DNA of 64,000 nt from DASSUW01 sp963792385 (GCA_963792385.1 CAWBVZ010000006.1:1-64000), one strand, 5' to 3'; shown: positions 17,636-26,300, counted from the stretch's first letter. Translations and numbers: made by a program. The notes: a model not told the origin generated them from the sequence alone.

Positions 17636-17719
17636 CGAGAGCTAAAGGCCCTCGTCGGGCAATGACTGTATCCCGTGGAGACGCGATCGCGGGATGAATT
17701 TCGTTCCACGGTTCAAGCC

Positions 17720-18208
17720 ATGGCAGAAAAGACCGCGAAGAAGAAGCCGAAGAAGGCCGCGAAGCCCGCAGCCGACGCCAGCGTGCTCGGCAGCCTGCCG
17801 ACGACCCGCCCGACCCGCATCGGCGGCGCGCGGCGCGCAGGCGCGGCACCCGCGTCCAGCGCGGCCGCTCCGAAGGCCAAGGCCACGACGGCGAAGACGA
17901 CCGCGACGAAGGCCAAGGCCGCAGCTCCGAAGGCTGGCGCGCGGAAGCCAGCGGCCTCGAAGGCAGCCGCACCGAAGGCGACCGCGACAAAGGCCGCGGC
18001 TCCGAAGCCGAAGGCCGCCGCGAAGCCAGCGACCCCCGTCACGCCCCCGATGCCGCCTCCGGACCAGGACCGCCGGCCCGGTGGGCCGCCGCGAGGCACC
18101 GAGATCGTCACCACGGCAGTCCAAGCGGCGGGCGAGCTGGCGCAGATCGGGCTCACGGTCTCGGGCCAGCTGCTCAAGCGCGCAGCCGGGCGCTTGCCGC
18201 GCCCGTAG
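17720..18208 (+). CDS. Lys/Ala/Pro-rich histone H1-like protein
   Basis: A 162-residue strongly basic protein built of KKPKKAAKP, TKAKAAAPKA and similar low-complexity repeats (residues 1-105), then a short Pro-rich linker and a C-terminal amphipathic helix (EIVTTAVQAAGELAQIGLTV) ending in RLPRP. The composition matches eukaryote-like H1/HC tails found in actinobacteria, which compact DNA. The helix might bind membrane or a partner. Start ATG 17720 is taken because MAEKTAKKK opens the basic region; no good ribosome site is seen. Confidence 0.75.
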   Translation: MAEKTAKKKPKKAAKPAADASVLGSLPTTRPTRIGGARRAGAAPASSAAAPKAKATTAKTTATKAKAAAPKAGARKPAASKAAAPKATATKAAAPKPKAAAKPATPVTPPMPPPDQDRRPGGPPRGTEIVTTAVQAAGELAQIGLTVSGQLLKRAAGRLPRP

Positions 18209-18260
18209 CCAGTCCGCGGTAAACGTTCGCCGTAGCGCTCCACGCGGGCTCGCGTTCTGC

Positions 18261-18266
18261 TAGCTT
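18261..18266 (+). promoter_or_regulatory. -10 element of the riboswitch transcript
   Basis: TAGCTT placed so that transcription would begin at about 18273, exactly where the riboswitch fold begins. Confidence 0.5.
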
Positions 18267-18273
18267 GCCGCCT

Positions 18274-18422
18274 CGCCGAGTCGCTGTGGACTAAAACCGC
18301 AGCGAACGGGGGAACCACTGCGGCGGGGATGCCGCGGGGGCGAATCGGCCGGAGGTCACCGGCTGTAGCGCTGCTTTCTCTGCGCGAGCCCGTCAGCTCA
18401 CCTCGTAGGCAACGGAGAAAGC
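18274..18422 (+). ncRNA. Cyclic-di-AMP riboswitch (ydaO-yuaA type)
   Basis: The leader carries the conserved blocks of the ydaO-yuaA class in order: CGCCGAGTC, GGGGGAACCA (18308-18317), GGGGCGAATC, and GAGCCCGTCAGCTCACCTCG with TAGGC near 18386-18410. GCTTTCTC (18373-18380) pairs with GAGAAAGC (18415-18422) to close the 3' helix next to the start codon, so binding could control initiation or termination. Known members sense c-di-AMP and control cell-wall hydrolases and osmolyte transport, which fits the RlpA-like gene 3 bases downstream. Confidence 0.93.
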
Positions 18423-18425
18423 ATC

Positions 18426-19157
18426 GTGACGAGGTCATTGGGTCAAAGACTGCTGCTGTACGTCATCGCGCTCGCGGCGCTCGCCGCGCCGAGCGTGGCG
18501 GTTGGCGACCCTCCGGCTTCCGGAGGCGCCGAGGCGCCGCCGGCGCCTGCGACCGAGGGCGTGATCACCGCGTCCGGCCCGCAGGGCGCGATCGCCACGC
18601 GCGCCGGCACGATGGTGCGAAAGCTGGCGCGCTTCCGCGGGAGCGTGCCGTCAACGGCGGCCGGCCGCACGGTCAACATCGAGCGGTTCGACGACGCCAA
18701 GCAGGCGTGGGCAACCGTGGCGACCGCCGTCGTTGCCGCGGACGGCGCCTACCTGGCGCGCTGGCGTGCCGACGCCGCCGGCCAGTACCGCGTCCGTGCC
18801 GTGCTTGAGACGTCCGGCGAGGCGGCGGCGGCCAGCGCCTCGCCCGAGCTGGCGATCACGGTGCACCGGCCCGCGATGGCGACCTGGTACGGGCCCGGCT
18901 TCTACGGCCGCCGGACCGCGTGCGGCGTCCGCATGACCCGCTCGCTGCTCGGCGTCGCGCACAAGAGCCTTCCCTGCGGCACGCAGGTCGCCGTCCTCTA
19001 CAAGGGCCGCCGCATCACGGTGCCGGTGGTCGACCGCGGCCCGTTCCGGCGCGGCACCCGCTGGGATCTCACGGCCGCGACGGCCGGCGCGCTCGGCTTC
19101 AAGTTCACCGATCGCCTCGGCGCCGTCCGCGTCCGCTCGGCGAAGCCCTCCGCGTAG
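18426..19157 (+). CDS. Secreted RlpA-like double-psi beta-barrel protein
   Basis: A 243-residue exported protein. An N-terminal signal peptide (residues 1-26, LLLYVIALAALAAPSVAVG) is followed by an Ig-like region (GPQGAIATRAGTMVRKLARF) and a C-terminal double-psi barrel starting MATWYGPGFYGRRTACG, with VPVVDRGPF containing the conserved Asp. RlpA proteins cut glycan strands that lack peptides; DPBB domains also occur in Rpf-like wall enzymes. It is controlled by the c-di-AMP riboswitch directly upstream, tying wall remodelling to that second messenger. GTG start. Confidence 0.92.
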   Translation: MTRSLGQRLLLYVIALAALAAPSVAVGDPPASGGAEAPPAPATEGVITASGPQGAIATRAGTMVRKLARFRGSVPSTAAGRTVNIERFDDAKQAWATVATAVVAADGAYLARWRADAAGQYRVRAVLETSGEAAAASASPELAITVHRPAMATWYGPGFYGRRTACGVRMTRSLLGVAHKSLPCGTQVAVLYKGRRITVPVVDRGPFRRGTRWDLTAATAGALGFKFTDRLGAVRVRSAKPSA

Positions 19158-19194
19158 ACCCATCCGTCGCCGCTGATCGGGGTAGTGCCCGAGG

Positions 19195-20076
19195 ATGACC
19201 CCCGACCCTGTCCTCGTGACCGGAGCCACGGGCTCCGTCGGCTCCGCCTTGGTCCCCGAGCTGCTGCGGCGCGGGCACGGCGTGCGCGCGCTCGTCCGCG
19301 ATCCGTCGCGCGCCGCCCTCCCCCACTCGGTCGACGTCCACGCCGGCGACGCGATCAGCGGCAGCGGCCTGGCGGCGGCGCTCGACGGCTGCAGCACCGC
19401 GTACTACCTGATCCACTCGATGGGCCGCGGCGGCACGCAGGACTTCGCCGCCCGCGACCGCGAGGCGGCGGCGAACTTCGGCGAGGCGGCGCGTACCGCC
19501 GGGGTCGGCCGCGTGATCTATCTGGGCGGGCTCGGCGACGAGGACTCCGAGCACCTGGGCTCGCGCCTAGAGGTGGCCGAGCTGCTGCGCCAGCGTGTCC
19601 CGCAGCTCGTGCACGTGCGCGCCGCGATGATCATCGGCCCAGGGAGCGCCTCGTTCGTGATGCTGCGCTCGCTGGTCGAGCGCCTGCCGGTCATGGTGTG
19701 CCCGCGCTGGATCGACACGCGCACGCAGCCGATTGCCTCGCGTGATGTCGTCGCGGCGCTCGCGAGCACGGGAGATCACGAGCAGCCGCCGGACGAGCTC
19801 CAGCTCGGCGGCGCCGACGTGCTGACCTACCGTGAGATGATGAGCCGCACCGCCGCCGTCCTCGGGCGCCGCCGGCCCCGGATCGCCAAGGTGCCAGTGC
19901 TCACGCCCCGCCTCTCCTCCTACTGGGTCGCGCTCGTCACGCCCGTCGAGACGGGTCTCGTCCGGCCGCTCGTAGACGGCCTCGGCAGCGAGATGGTCGT
20001 GACCGAGCCGCCGCCGCCCGGGATCAACGATCGGCCGCTCGGCTTCGACGATGCGGTCCGGGCCGCGCTGGAATGA
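19195..20076 (+). CDS. NAD(P)H-binding atypical SDR (YbjT-like)
   Basis: A 293-residue atypical short-chain dehydrogenase with the Rossmann motif TGATGSVGSALV at residues 9-20 and the family's YYLIHSMGRGG, VIYLGGLGD and RAAMIIGPGSASF segments. This group (NmrA/YbjT-like) includes epimerase-type enzymes and redox sensors; the active-site Tyr-x-x-x-Lys of classical SDRs is absent. It overlaps the next gene by ATGA, so they are probably cotranslated. Confidence 0.85.
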   Translation: MTPDPVLVTGATGSVGSALVPELLRRGHGVRALVRDPSRAALPHSVDVHAGDAISGSGLAAALDGCSTAYYLIHSMGRGGTQDFAARDREAAANFGEAARTAGVGRVIYLGGLGDEDSEHLGSRLEVAELLRQRVPQLVHVRAAMIIGPGSASFVMLRSLVERLPVMVCPRWIDTRTQPIASRDVVAALASTGDHEQPPDELQLGGADVLTYREMMSRTAAVLGRRRPRIAKVPVLTPRLSSYWVALVTPVETGLVRPLVDGLGSEMVVTEPPPPGINDRPLGFDDAVRAALE

Positions 20077-20786
20077 AACTGCGCCTCCGCCACGCCGGCG
20101 ACGCCGTCATCAGTGACCTCGATGACAACACGGTGATGGATTCCGGCGGCAGCGTGCGCTCGATCCAGGCGGCGAACGTGACGATGCCGGCGGGCGAGCT
20201 CGACGCGCTGTGGACGCCGATGTACCTCGAGCGCCTCGCGCGCACGTATTGGAAGTACCTCTCGCGCGTCTCGCTCGGCCTGATCCGGGTCGAGTACGCC
20301 GACACCGAGCGCCGCGTCGTGCTGCTGCGCCGGCCGTTCGTGCTGCTGCGCTTCCGCGCGCCCGAGTACGAGATCAGCGACGGCCGCGGGATCGTGCGCT
20401 GGGGGATCCGAGACGGCGTGCTGGTCGCCAAGCGCGACGAGGGCTACCTGGAGATCGACGTCCGCAAGGGCGAGGCCGACCGGCCGGGATACGAGCAGGC
20501 GCATGTCGAGGTCGAGGTCGCGAACTTCTATCCGGCGATCGCGACCTGGTTCGCGCGCTGGCTCTACAAGGTCACGCAGTCGCGCATCCACGTGCTCGTG
20601 ACGCACGGCTTCCTGCGCTCGCTCGCCCGCCGCGAGCTCGAGATGTCGGCCGTCGGCCGGTTCGCCGGACCGGACGAGGCGCCCGTCAGGGTCGGCGACA
20701 CGCCGTGGGCGGTCGTCGCCGGCGTGGTGGCGGCGGTCGCGGCGGTCGGCTACCTCGTGGTCGGCGCTATCCGTAGCGGGCGGTGA
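20073..20786 (+). CDS. Conserved membrane-anchored protein of unknown function
   Basis: A 237-residue protein, not recognised. Residues 1-200 are soluble alpha/beta with many Tyr, Trp and Arg (YLERLARTYWKYLSRVSLGLIRVEY, FYPAIATWFARWLYKV); one hydrophobic segment near residues 211-232 (VVAGVVAAVAAVGYLVVGAI) anchors it at the C-terminus. It starts in an ATGA overlap with the SDR-like gene, so the two may form a functional pair, perhaps acting on a lipid. The end overlaps glpX by 20 bases, convergent. Confidence 0.8.
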   Translation: MKLRLRHAGDAVISDLDDNTVMDSGGSVRSIQAANVTMPAGELDALWTPMYLERLARTYWKYLSRVSLGLIRVEYADTERRVVLLRRPFVLLRFRAPEYEISDGRGIVRWGIRDGVLVAKRDEGYLEIDVRKGEADRPGYEQAHVEVEVANFYPAIATWFARWLYKVTQSRIHVLVTHGFLRSLARRELEMSAVGRFAGPDEAPVRVGDTPWAVVAGVVAAVAAVGYLVVGAIRSGR

Positions 20787-21756
20787 GCTCGCGCAGCTTC
20801 GTCCGGTCGTGGCGCGACTGGATGCGCCGCACCGTGCCGGAGCGGCTGCGCATCACGAGCGACTCGGTGCTCGCCCCGCGCGCGCCCGCGTAGCGGACGC
20901 CCTCGAGCACGTCGCCGTCGGTCACGCCGGTGGCCGAGAAGAAGCAGTTGTTGCCGCGCACCAGGTCGTCCTGGGTGAGCACGCGGTCGACGTCGTAGCC
21001 GGCGTCGACGGCCGCGTGCCGCTCGTGGTCGTCGCGCGGCCACAGGCGCCCGATCAGTCCGCCGCCGTAGCACTTGAGCGCGGCCGCCGAGATCACTCCC
21101 TCGGGTGTGCCGCCGATCCCCCACAGGAGATCCACCGGCCGGTCGGGGGAGACCGCCAGCAGCGCGCCGGACACGTCGCCGTCGGGGATCAGCCGCACCC
21201 GCGCGCCGGCCGCCCGGATCGCCTCGATGCCCTGCTTGTGCCGCGGGCGGTCGAGCACCACGACCATCACGTCGCGCACGTCGACGCCGTTGCGGTCCGC
21301 CACCAGGCCGACGGTCTCGCCGAGCGGCCGGTCGAGGTCGAGCAGGTCGGCGAGGTGCTCGGCGCCGGCCATCTTCTCCATGTAGACGCACGGGCCCGGG
21401 TCGAACATCGTGCCGCGCTCGGACAGCGCGATCACCGCGAGCGCGTTCGGCCGGCCGTCGGCCGCGAGCCGCGTGCCCTCGAGCGGGTCGACGGCGATGT
21501 CGACTTGCGGCTCTGAGCCGTCGCCGACTTCCTCGCCGTTGTGGAGCATCGGCGCCTCGTCCTTCTCGCCCTCGCCGATCACCACGATGCCGTCCATGTG
21601 GACGGTGTGGAGCACCGCGTGCATGCCGTCGACGGCCGCCTGGTCGGCCGCCTCCTTGTCACCGAGCCCCACGAACTGCGCCGCCGACAGCGCCGCCGCC
21701 TCGGTGACGCGCACCAGCTCGAGCGCGAGGTTGCGGTCGACTGGGGCTGGGGTCAT
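20767..21756 (-). CDS. glpX: Class II fructose-1,6-bisphosphatase
   Basis: A 329-residue GlpX phosphatase: converts fructose 1,6-bisphosphate to fructose 6-phosphate in gluconeogenesis. The metal and substrate loops IGEGEKDEAPM (about residues 59-69) and DPLEGTRLAADG (about 89-100), GGTPEGVISAAALKC and GNNCFFSATGVTDGD are all intact. Autotrophic or CO-linked growth would also need this step. The ATG directly abuts the stop of the membrane-protein gene upstream, so they are one transcript. Confidence 0.96.
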   Translation of the reverse strand: MTPAPVDRNLALELVRVTEAAALSAAQFVGLGDKEAADQAAVDGMHAVLHTVHMDGIVVIGEGEKDEAPMLHNGEEVGDGSEPQVDIAVDPLEGTRLAADGRPNALAVIALSERGTMFDPGPCVYMEKMAGAEHLADLLDLDRPLGETVGLVADRNGVDVRDVMVVVLDRPRHKQGIEAIRAAGARVRLIPDGDVSGALLAVSPDRPVDLLWGIGGTPEGVISAAALKCYGGGLIGRLWPRDDHERHAAVDAGYDVDRVLTQDDLVRGNNCFFSATGVTDGDVLEGVRYAGARGASTESLVMRSRSGTVRRIQSRHDRTKLRELTARYG

Positions 21757-22215
21757 CTACATCACTCCCGGAGGCTTGCGGACACGTTCGGTCTCGCCGG
21801 CGCTCAGCGCGCCGCCGACGATCATCAGGATCGTTCCCAGCAGCGCGCCGAAGAACCCGAGCTGGAGCGAGATCGCACCGCCCGGCTCACCCGGCCGGTC
21901 GAGGAAGCCCGCGTAGGCGACGAGGCCGAAGGCGGCGATCGCGACGACCGCCGTCATCTCGCCGCGCGGCCACGACAGCTCGTGCTCGCGGAGCACGATC
22001 CAGATCAGGATCAGCGGTGCCGCCGCCGCGGCCAGCAGCAGCCAGCGCATGGTGGTGTGCACCTCCCAGCCGCTGAGCGCGCCGCGCGCCCCGTCGATCA
22101 CGGCGTTCGGGTTGTCCGGGTCCGTCTCGTACCACGGCAGGAACAGGCAGACGGCGAGCAGCAGCCCGCCCACCGCTGCGACGAGCTCTCCCCTTCCCAG
22201 GCCGCCGAAGTTCAT
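21757..22215 (-). CDS. Small four-helix membrane protein
   Basis: A 152-residue integral membrane protein with four hydrophobic segments (about residues 10-28, 57-75, 87-105 and 118-138). The first loop carries FLPWYETD, a pattern common in actinobacterial membrane proteins of unknown role. It precedes glpX with no gap. TAGGCT lies 9 bases before the ATG, back-to-back with the promoter of the divergent LLM gene. Confidence 0.8.
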   Translation of the reverse strand: MNFGGLGRGELVAAVGGLLLAVCLFLPWYETDPDNPNAVIDGARGALSGWEVHTTMRWLLLAAAAAPLILIWIVLREHELSWPRGEMTAVVAIAAFGLVAYAGFLDRPGEPGGAISLQLGFFGALLGTILMIVGGALSAGETERVRKPPGVM

Positions 22216-22224
22216 GTGCGGGCG

Positions 22225-22236
22225 AGCCTATAGCCT
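22225..22236. promoter_or_regulatory. Back-to-back -10 elements
   Basis: AGCCTA (TAGGCT on the minus strand) directly abuts TAGCCT on the plus strand within a 27-base intergenic gap. Outer GCGGGC/GCCCGC arms make the whole gap nearly palindromic. The plus element lies 6 bases before GTG 22243. Confidence 0.55.
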
Positions 22237-22242
22237 GCCCGC

Positions 22243-23184
22243 GTGCGCGAGTTGAGATGGGGTCTGACGCTGCCGTTCGCCGGCGTGCCGCTGGCCGGGC
22301 ACGAGCCGCTCGTGCGCCGCGCCGAGGCCGCCGGGTACTCCGACCTGTGGACGGGCGAGACGAACGGGCCGGACGGGTTCACGCCGCTCGTGCTCGCCGC
22401 CGCCTGGACGGAGCGGATGCGCCTCGGCACCGGCGTCGTGAACCCGTACACGCGCGGGCCGGCAGTGCTCGCCCAGCACGCGGCGGCGCTCGCCGACGCG
22501 AGCGGCGGGCGCTTCGTGCTCGGCCTCGGCGCCTCCTCGAACGTGATCGTCGAGCGCTGGAACGAGATGGCGTTCGAGAAGCCGCTGACGCGCATGCGCA
22601 CCGTCGTGCCGGTGCTGCGCGAGGTGCTGGCCGGCGGCCGCGGGCCCGGCGGCTTCAAGCTCGAGACGCCGCCCGCCGCGCCGGTGCCGATCGCGCTGGC
22701 GGCGCTGCGCGACCGAATGCTGCGGCTCGGCGGCGAGCTCGGTGACGGCACGTTCGTGAACTTCCTGCCGCTCTCCGCGACCGAGCACGCAGTGGCGCGC
22801 GTACGCGAGGGCGAGGCGGCGGCCAAGCGGGAGGAGACCGAAGTCATCTGCCGCTTCTTCTGCATCCCCGGCGACGGGATAGACCTCGCACGCATGATGT
22901 TCGCCGCCTACGCGACGGTGCCGGTGTACGAGGCGTTCTTCCGCGGGCTCGGCTGGGGCGAGGCGATCGACCCGATGGTCACCGCGTGGCGCGAGGGCGA
23001 CCGCAAGGCGGCGGTCGGGCATGTGCCGGAGGAGCTCGTGCGGGAGATCTTCGTGTTCGGTGACCCGGCCGCGATGCGCGAGCGGCTCCGTGAGTACGCC
23101 GCGCGGGGGATCACGACGCTCGTGCTGACGCCGCTCGCTGCGCCGGATGCCCTCCCCGCTCTGATCGACGCGCTCGCGCCGTGA
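22243..23184 (+). CDS. LLM-class F420-dependent oxidoreductase
   Basis: A 313-residue TIM-barrel enzyme of the bacterial luciferase-like superfamily, of the subgroup that uses coenzyme F420. Marks: WGLTLPFAGVPL at the N-terminus, SDLWTGETNGPDGF, LGTGVVNPYTRGPAVLA, ASGGRFVLGLGASS, and a C-terminal FVFGDPAAMRERL. Substrate unknown. The GTG start follows TAGCCT by 6 bases. The tag gene begins inside its stop codon (GTGA), so both are on one transcript. Confidence 0.92.
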   Translation: MRELRWGLTLPFAGVPLAGHEPLVRRAEAAGYSDLWTGETNGPDGFTPLVLAAAWTERMRLGTGVVNPYTRGPAVLAQHAAALADASGGRFVLGLGASSNVIVERWNEMAFEKPLTRMRTVVPVLREVLAGGRGPGGFKLETPPAAPVPIALAALRDRMLRLGGELGDGTFVNFLPLSATEHAVARVREGEAAAKREETEVICRFFCIPGDGIDLARMMFAAYATVPVYEAFFRGLGWGEAIDPMVTAWREGDRKAAVGHVPEELVREIFVFGDPAAMRERLREYAARGITTLVLTPLAAPDALPALIDALAP

Positions 23185-23768
23185 GCGACGGGCTCGTCGA
23201 CGGCCGCTGCTGGTGGGGCTCCTCCACGCCCGACTACGTGCGCTACCACGACGACGAGTGGGGCCAGCCCGTGCGCGACGATCGCTCGCTGTTCGAGAAG
23301 CTCAGCCTCGAGGCGTTCCAGTCCGGCCTGTCGTGGCTGACGATCCTGCGCAAGCGCGAGAGCTTCCGCGCCGCGTTCGCCGGCTTCGAGATCGAGCGCG
23401 TGGCGGCGTTCGGGGACGATGATGTCGCGCGGCTGATGGCCGACGCCGGGATCGTCCGCAACCGCGCCAAGATCGACGCGACGATCGCGAACGCGCGCGC
23501 CGCCGGCGCGCTCGACGTGCCGCTCGCGGAGCTGCTGTGGTCGTTCGCTCCGGCCGCCCGTCCGCGCCCGCGCACATCCGCCGACATTCCCGCCTCCACG
23601 CCCGAGTCGACCGCGATGGCGAAGGAGCTCAAGCGGCGCGGCTTCCGCTTCGTGGGCCCGACGACCGCCTACGCGATGATGCAGGCGTGCGGCCTCGTGG
23701 ACGACCACATCGAGGGTTGCCTCGTCAAGGCGTCCCGAGGAAGCGCTTCTTCCTCAGCTCCTGCTTGA
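23181..23768 (+). CDS. tag: DNA-3-methyladenine glycosylase I
   Basis: A 195-residue Tag glycosylase that removes 3-methyladenine from alkylated DNA. The family zinc site is present: RCWWG (Cys), YHDDEWG (His), and DDHIEGC (His and Cys) near the C-terminus. The base pocket FEKLSLEAFQSGLSWLTIL and the TTAYAMMQACG helix are typical. It overlaps the LLM oxidoreductase stop by 4 bases. The last 15 residues are Ser-rich and overlap the convergent GH26-like gene by 44 bases. Confidence 0.95.
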   Translation: MSDGLVDGRCWWGSSTPDYVRYHDDEWGQPVRDDRSLFEKLSLEAFQSGLSWLTILRKRESFRAAFAGFEIERVAAFGDDDVARLMADAGIVRNRAKIDATIANARAAGALDVPLAELLWSFAPAARPRPRTSADIPASTPESTAMAKELKRRGFRFVGPTTAYAMMQACGLVDDHIEGCLVKASRGSASSSAPA

Positions 23769-24708
23769 TCGCGGCCTTGGCGTTCGGAAAGCGGGTCAGG
23801 CGGAACGGCCCGTCGGTCAGGTTGCCCTGGTTGTAGAGCAGCATCCGCACGCGCTTGTGCGAGTTGACGAAGTCGAAGAAGCGGTGCACGAAGGCGGCGT
23901 CGTCGCTGCCCCACAACGCCCACTCGCCGAACACGAACGGCTTCTTCGGGAAGTCGTTGTAGAACGTCTCGAGGTCGGTGAAGTTGGGGAACTTCGAGTA
24001 GAAGTCGGTGCCGACCCAGTCGACGTACTTCGGGCCGGGCCAATACGCCCGCGCGCGGTTCGCGTGCGTGTTCGGAGTCCCCTCGGTCTGCGGGACCCAC
24101 GCCATCGCGACCTGCGGCTGCGGCAGCTCGCTCTCGTTCGTGTCGACCGGCGGCAGCCCGAGCTTGTGGAGCTTGGCGTTGAGGTCGAGCACCGCGCCGC
24201 CGCGCAGGATCAGCGTCGCGCGCCGCCACGCCGCCTTGAAGGCGCTCGTGGAGTGCGACGGGCCGCGCGAGCTGCCGTTGCGGTTGTACGCGCAGTAGCC
24301 GTTGTTCGTCTGGTTCATCTCCGCCATCAGCCGCACGTACGTCGGCTTGCCGTAGTCGGCGATCCGAAGATTGAGCTTCAGCAGGTGCCGGTCGGCGGCG
24401 CCGTTGGCGATCCCGCGCGGGGTGACGGACTCCGGAGTGCCATAGCCGTTCTGCGTCGAGATGTGCAGCATCAGCCGCGAGCCGCTGCGCTCGACCGAGT
24501 CGTAGATGAACTCGCTCGAGCCGCCGAACCGCGTGAAGAAGCCGAACACCGACGGGTGCTTGCCGACCTGGCCCTTGTACTGGGAGATCGACGTCGAGCC
24601 GGTCACGCCCGTGTAGACCTTGTTCTTGGGCGGCAGCATCGGACCCGCCGTCGCCGGAGCAGCGAACACGAGAGCCATCAGGGCGGTGACGAGCGAGAGG
24701 CGGATCAT
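23725..24708 (-). CDS. Secreted GH26-like glycoside hydrolase
   Basis: A 327-residue exported protein with a signal peptide (residues 1-21, SLVTALMALVFAAPATA). The TIM-barrel pattern matches GH26 mannanase-like enzymes: RLMAEMNQTNNGYCAYN carries the likely acid/base Glu and KPFVFGEWALWG the nucleophile Glu; WVPQTEGTPNTHANRARAYW and VDWVGTDFY lie between. It probably cuts a beta-mannan or related plant or microbial polymer outside the cell. ATG lies 6 bases after TAGAGT (leaderless). Confidence 0.82.
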   Translation of the reverse strand: MIRLSLVTALMALVFAAPATAGPMLPPKNKVYTGVTGSTSISQYKGQVGKHPSVFGFFTRFGGSSEFIYDSVERSGSRLMLHISTQNGYGTPESVTPRGIANGAADRHLLKLNLRIADYGKPTYVRLMAEMNQTNNGYCAYNRNGSSRGPSHSTSAFKAAWRRATLILRGGAVLDLNAKLHKLGLPPVDTNESELPQPQVAMAWVPQTEGTPNTHANRARAYWPGPKYVDWVGTDFYSKFPNFTDLETFYNDFPKKPFVFGEWALWGSDDAAFVHRFFDFVNSHKRVRMLLYNQGNLTDGPFRLTRFPNAKAAIKQELRKKRFLGTP

Positions 24709-24787
24709 CTGACGACTCTAATCGGCAGATCGAGCGAGATCGCGAATCGGGCCGCCGCCTAGCCATCGCCCCGGTAGGTTGGCGCCG

Positions 24788-25519
24788 ATGCCTCTCTCCC
24801 CGCTGGTTCCCGAGCCGGCGCTTCCGGCGCACGAGCTACTCGCCGCGGTGCGGCCGCGCGAGCGTGCAGGCACGGACCGGCCGTTCGTGTTCGTGAACAT
24901 GGTCGCCACCGCGGACGGGCGCGGGGCGCTCGAGGGCAGCACCCGCCCGCTCGGGGGCGAGGACGACACGGATCTGCTGCTGGAGCTGCGCGCGATCGCC
25001 GACGCGGTGCTGATCGGAACCGGCACGCTGCGCGCCGAGGGCTATGACCGGCTCCTGCGCGCCGAGGAGCGGCGGGCGCGGCGGATCGCCGCCGGCTTCG
25101 CCGAGGATCCGGTCGCGGTGCTGCTCTCACGCCGGTTCGACATCCCGTGGGAGGCCGGCCTGTTCCAGTCGCCGGAGCAGCCGGTGCTGATCTACACGGG
25201 CGTGGCCGGGACGCCGCCGGACGTGCCCGCGCCGGTCGAGGTCGTGGTGCTCGACGACCCTGCGCCGGCCGCCGCGCTCGCCGACCTCCGCGCCCGAGGT
25301 GTGCGCGCGCTGGCGTGCGAGGGCGGCCCGACGCTGTTCGGAGCGCTGGTCGCGGGCGGCCTCGTCGACGAGCTGTTCTTGACGATCGCGCCGCTGCTCA
25401 CCGGCGACGAGTCCGAACCGACGATCGTGTCCGGCGGCAAGCTCGCGCAGCCTGTCGCCATGGAACTGCTGTGGACGCTCCGCTCGGGATCGGAGCTGCT
25501 CATGCGGTACGGCCTATAG
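24788..25519 (+). CDS. RibD C-terminal domain / dihydrofolate-reductase-like protein
   Basis: A 243-residue RibD_C fold reductase without the RibD deaminase domain: FVFVNMVATADGRGALEGSTRPLG opens the domain, AIADAVLIGTGTLRAEGYDRL and ALACEGGPTLFGALVAGGLVDELFLTIAPL follow. Stand-alone members reduce pyrimidine or pterin intermediates, using NADPH; the actual substrate is unclear. ATG 24788 has TAGGTT 7 bases upstream; a TTG at 24779 is a weaker alternative. Confidence 0.88.
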   Translation: MPLSPLVPEPALPAHELLAAVRPRERAGTDRPFVFVNMVATADGRGALEGSTRPLGGEDDTDLLLELRAIADAVLIGTGTLRAEGYDRLLRAEERRARRIAAGFAEDPVAVLLSRRFDIPWEAGLFQSPEQPVLIYTGVAGTPPDVPAPVEVVVLDDPAPAAALADLRARGVRALACEGGPTLFGALVAGGLVDELFLTIAPLLTGDESEPTIVSGGKLAQPVAMELLWTLRSGSELLMRYGL

Positions 25520-25530
25520 GGTCCGCGCCC

Positions 25531-26280
25531 ATGCGAATCGAGGGAGCAAGAGCGCTCGTCGCGGGCGGCGCGTCCGGGCTCGGCGCCGCCACCGCGCGCC
25601 GCCTGCGCGCAGCCGGGGCCGACGTCACGATCGCCGACCTGAACGCCGAGAAGGGCGAGGCGGTCGCCGCTGAGCTGGACGGGCGCTTCGTGGCCTGCGA
25701 CGTCACCGACGCCGACCAGGTGCAGGCCGCGGTCGAGGCCGCCGGCGCGCTCCGGATCTCCGTCTGCTGCGCGGGCGTGGGCTGGGCCGAGAAGACCGCC
25801 GGCCGGCGCGGGGCGCACTCGTTCGACATGTTCGAGAAGGTGATCCGGATCAACCTGATCGGCACGTTCAACGTCCTGCGGCTGGCGGCCGCGGCGATGC
25901 TCGCCGGCGAGCCCGACAACGAGGGCGAGCGCGGCGTGTGCATCAACACCGCGTCGATCGCCGCGTACGACGGCCAGATCGGCCAACTCGCCTATTCGGC
26001 ATCCAAGGGCGGGATCGTCGGCATGACGCTCCCAGCCGCCCGCGATCTCGCCTCGTCCGGCATCCGCGTGATGACGATCGCGCCCGGCCTGTTCGCCACG
26101 CCGCTGCTCGCCGGCCTGTCTGACGAGACGCGCACCGCACTCGGCGAGCAGGTCCCGCACCCGCACCGCCTCGGTCGGCCGGAGGAGTACGCCGCCCTCG
26201 CCGCCCACATCGTCGAGAACCCGATGCTCAACGGCGAGGTCGTCCGGCTTGACGGTGCGTTGCGGATGCCTCCGCGCTGA
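25531..26280 (+). CDS. SDR oxidoreductase (3-hydroxyacyl-CoA / HSD10-like)
   Basis: A 249-residue classical SDR. Cofactor motif VAGGASGLGAATA near residues 9-21, and the active-site AYSASKGG motif with its upstream Ser (NTASIAAY). The order and IAPGLFATPLLAGL segment recall HSD17B10-type 3-hydroxyacyl-CoA dehydrogenases of fatty-acid oxidation. ATG 25531 has TAGGGT 8 bases upstream. The palindromic repeat array begins about 20 bases after its stop. Confidence 0.9.
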   Translation: MRIEGARALVAGGASGLGAATARRLRAAGADVTIADLNAEKGEAVAAELDGRFVACDVTDADQVQAAVEAAGALRISVCCAGVGWAEKTAGRRGAHSFDMFEKVIRINLIGTFNVLRLAAAAMLAGEPDNEGERGVCINTASIAAYDGQIGQLAYSASKGGIVGMTLPAARDLASSGIRVMTIAPGLFATPLLAGLSDETRTALGEQVPHPHRLGRPEEYAALAAHIVENPMLNGEVVRLDGALRMPPR

Positions 26281-26300
26281 GCGCGCATCGCTTCGGCACA

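Noticed and set aside
18209..18425. Cobalamin or glycine riboswitch instead of c-di-AMP
   Set aside because: The conserved blocks and their order match ydaO-yuaA; no cobalamin box and no tandem glycine aptamer is seen.
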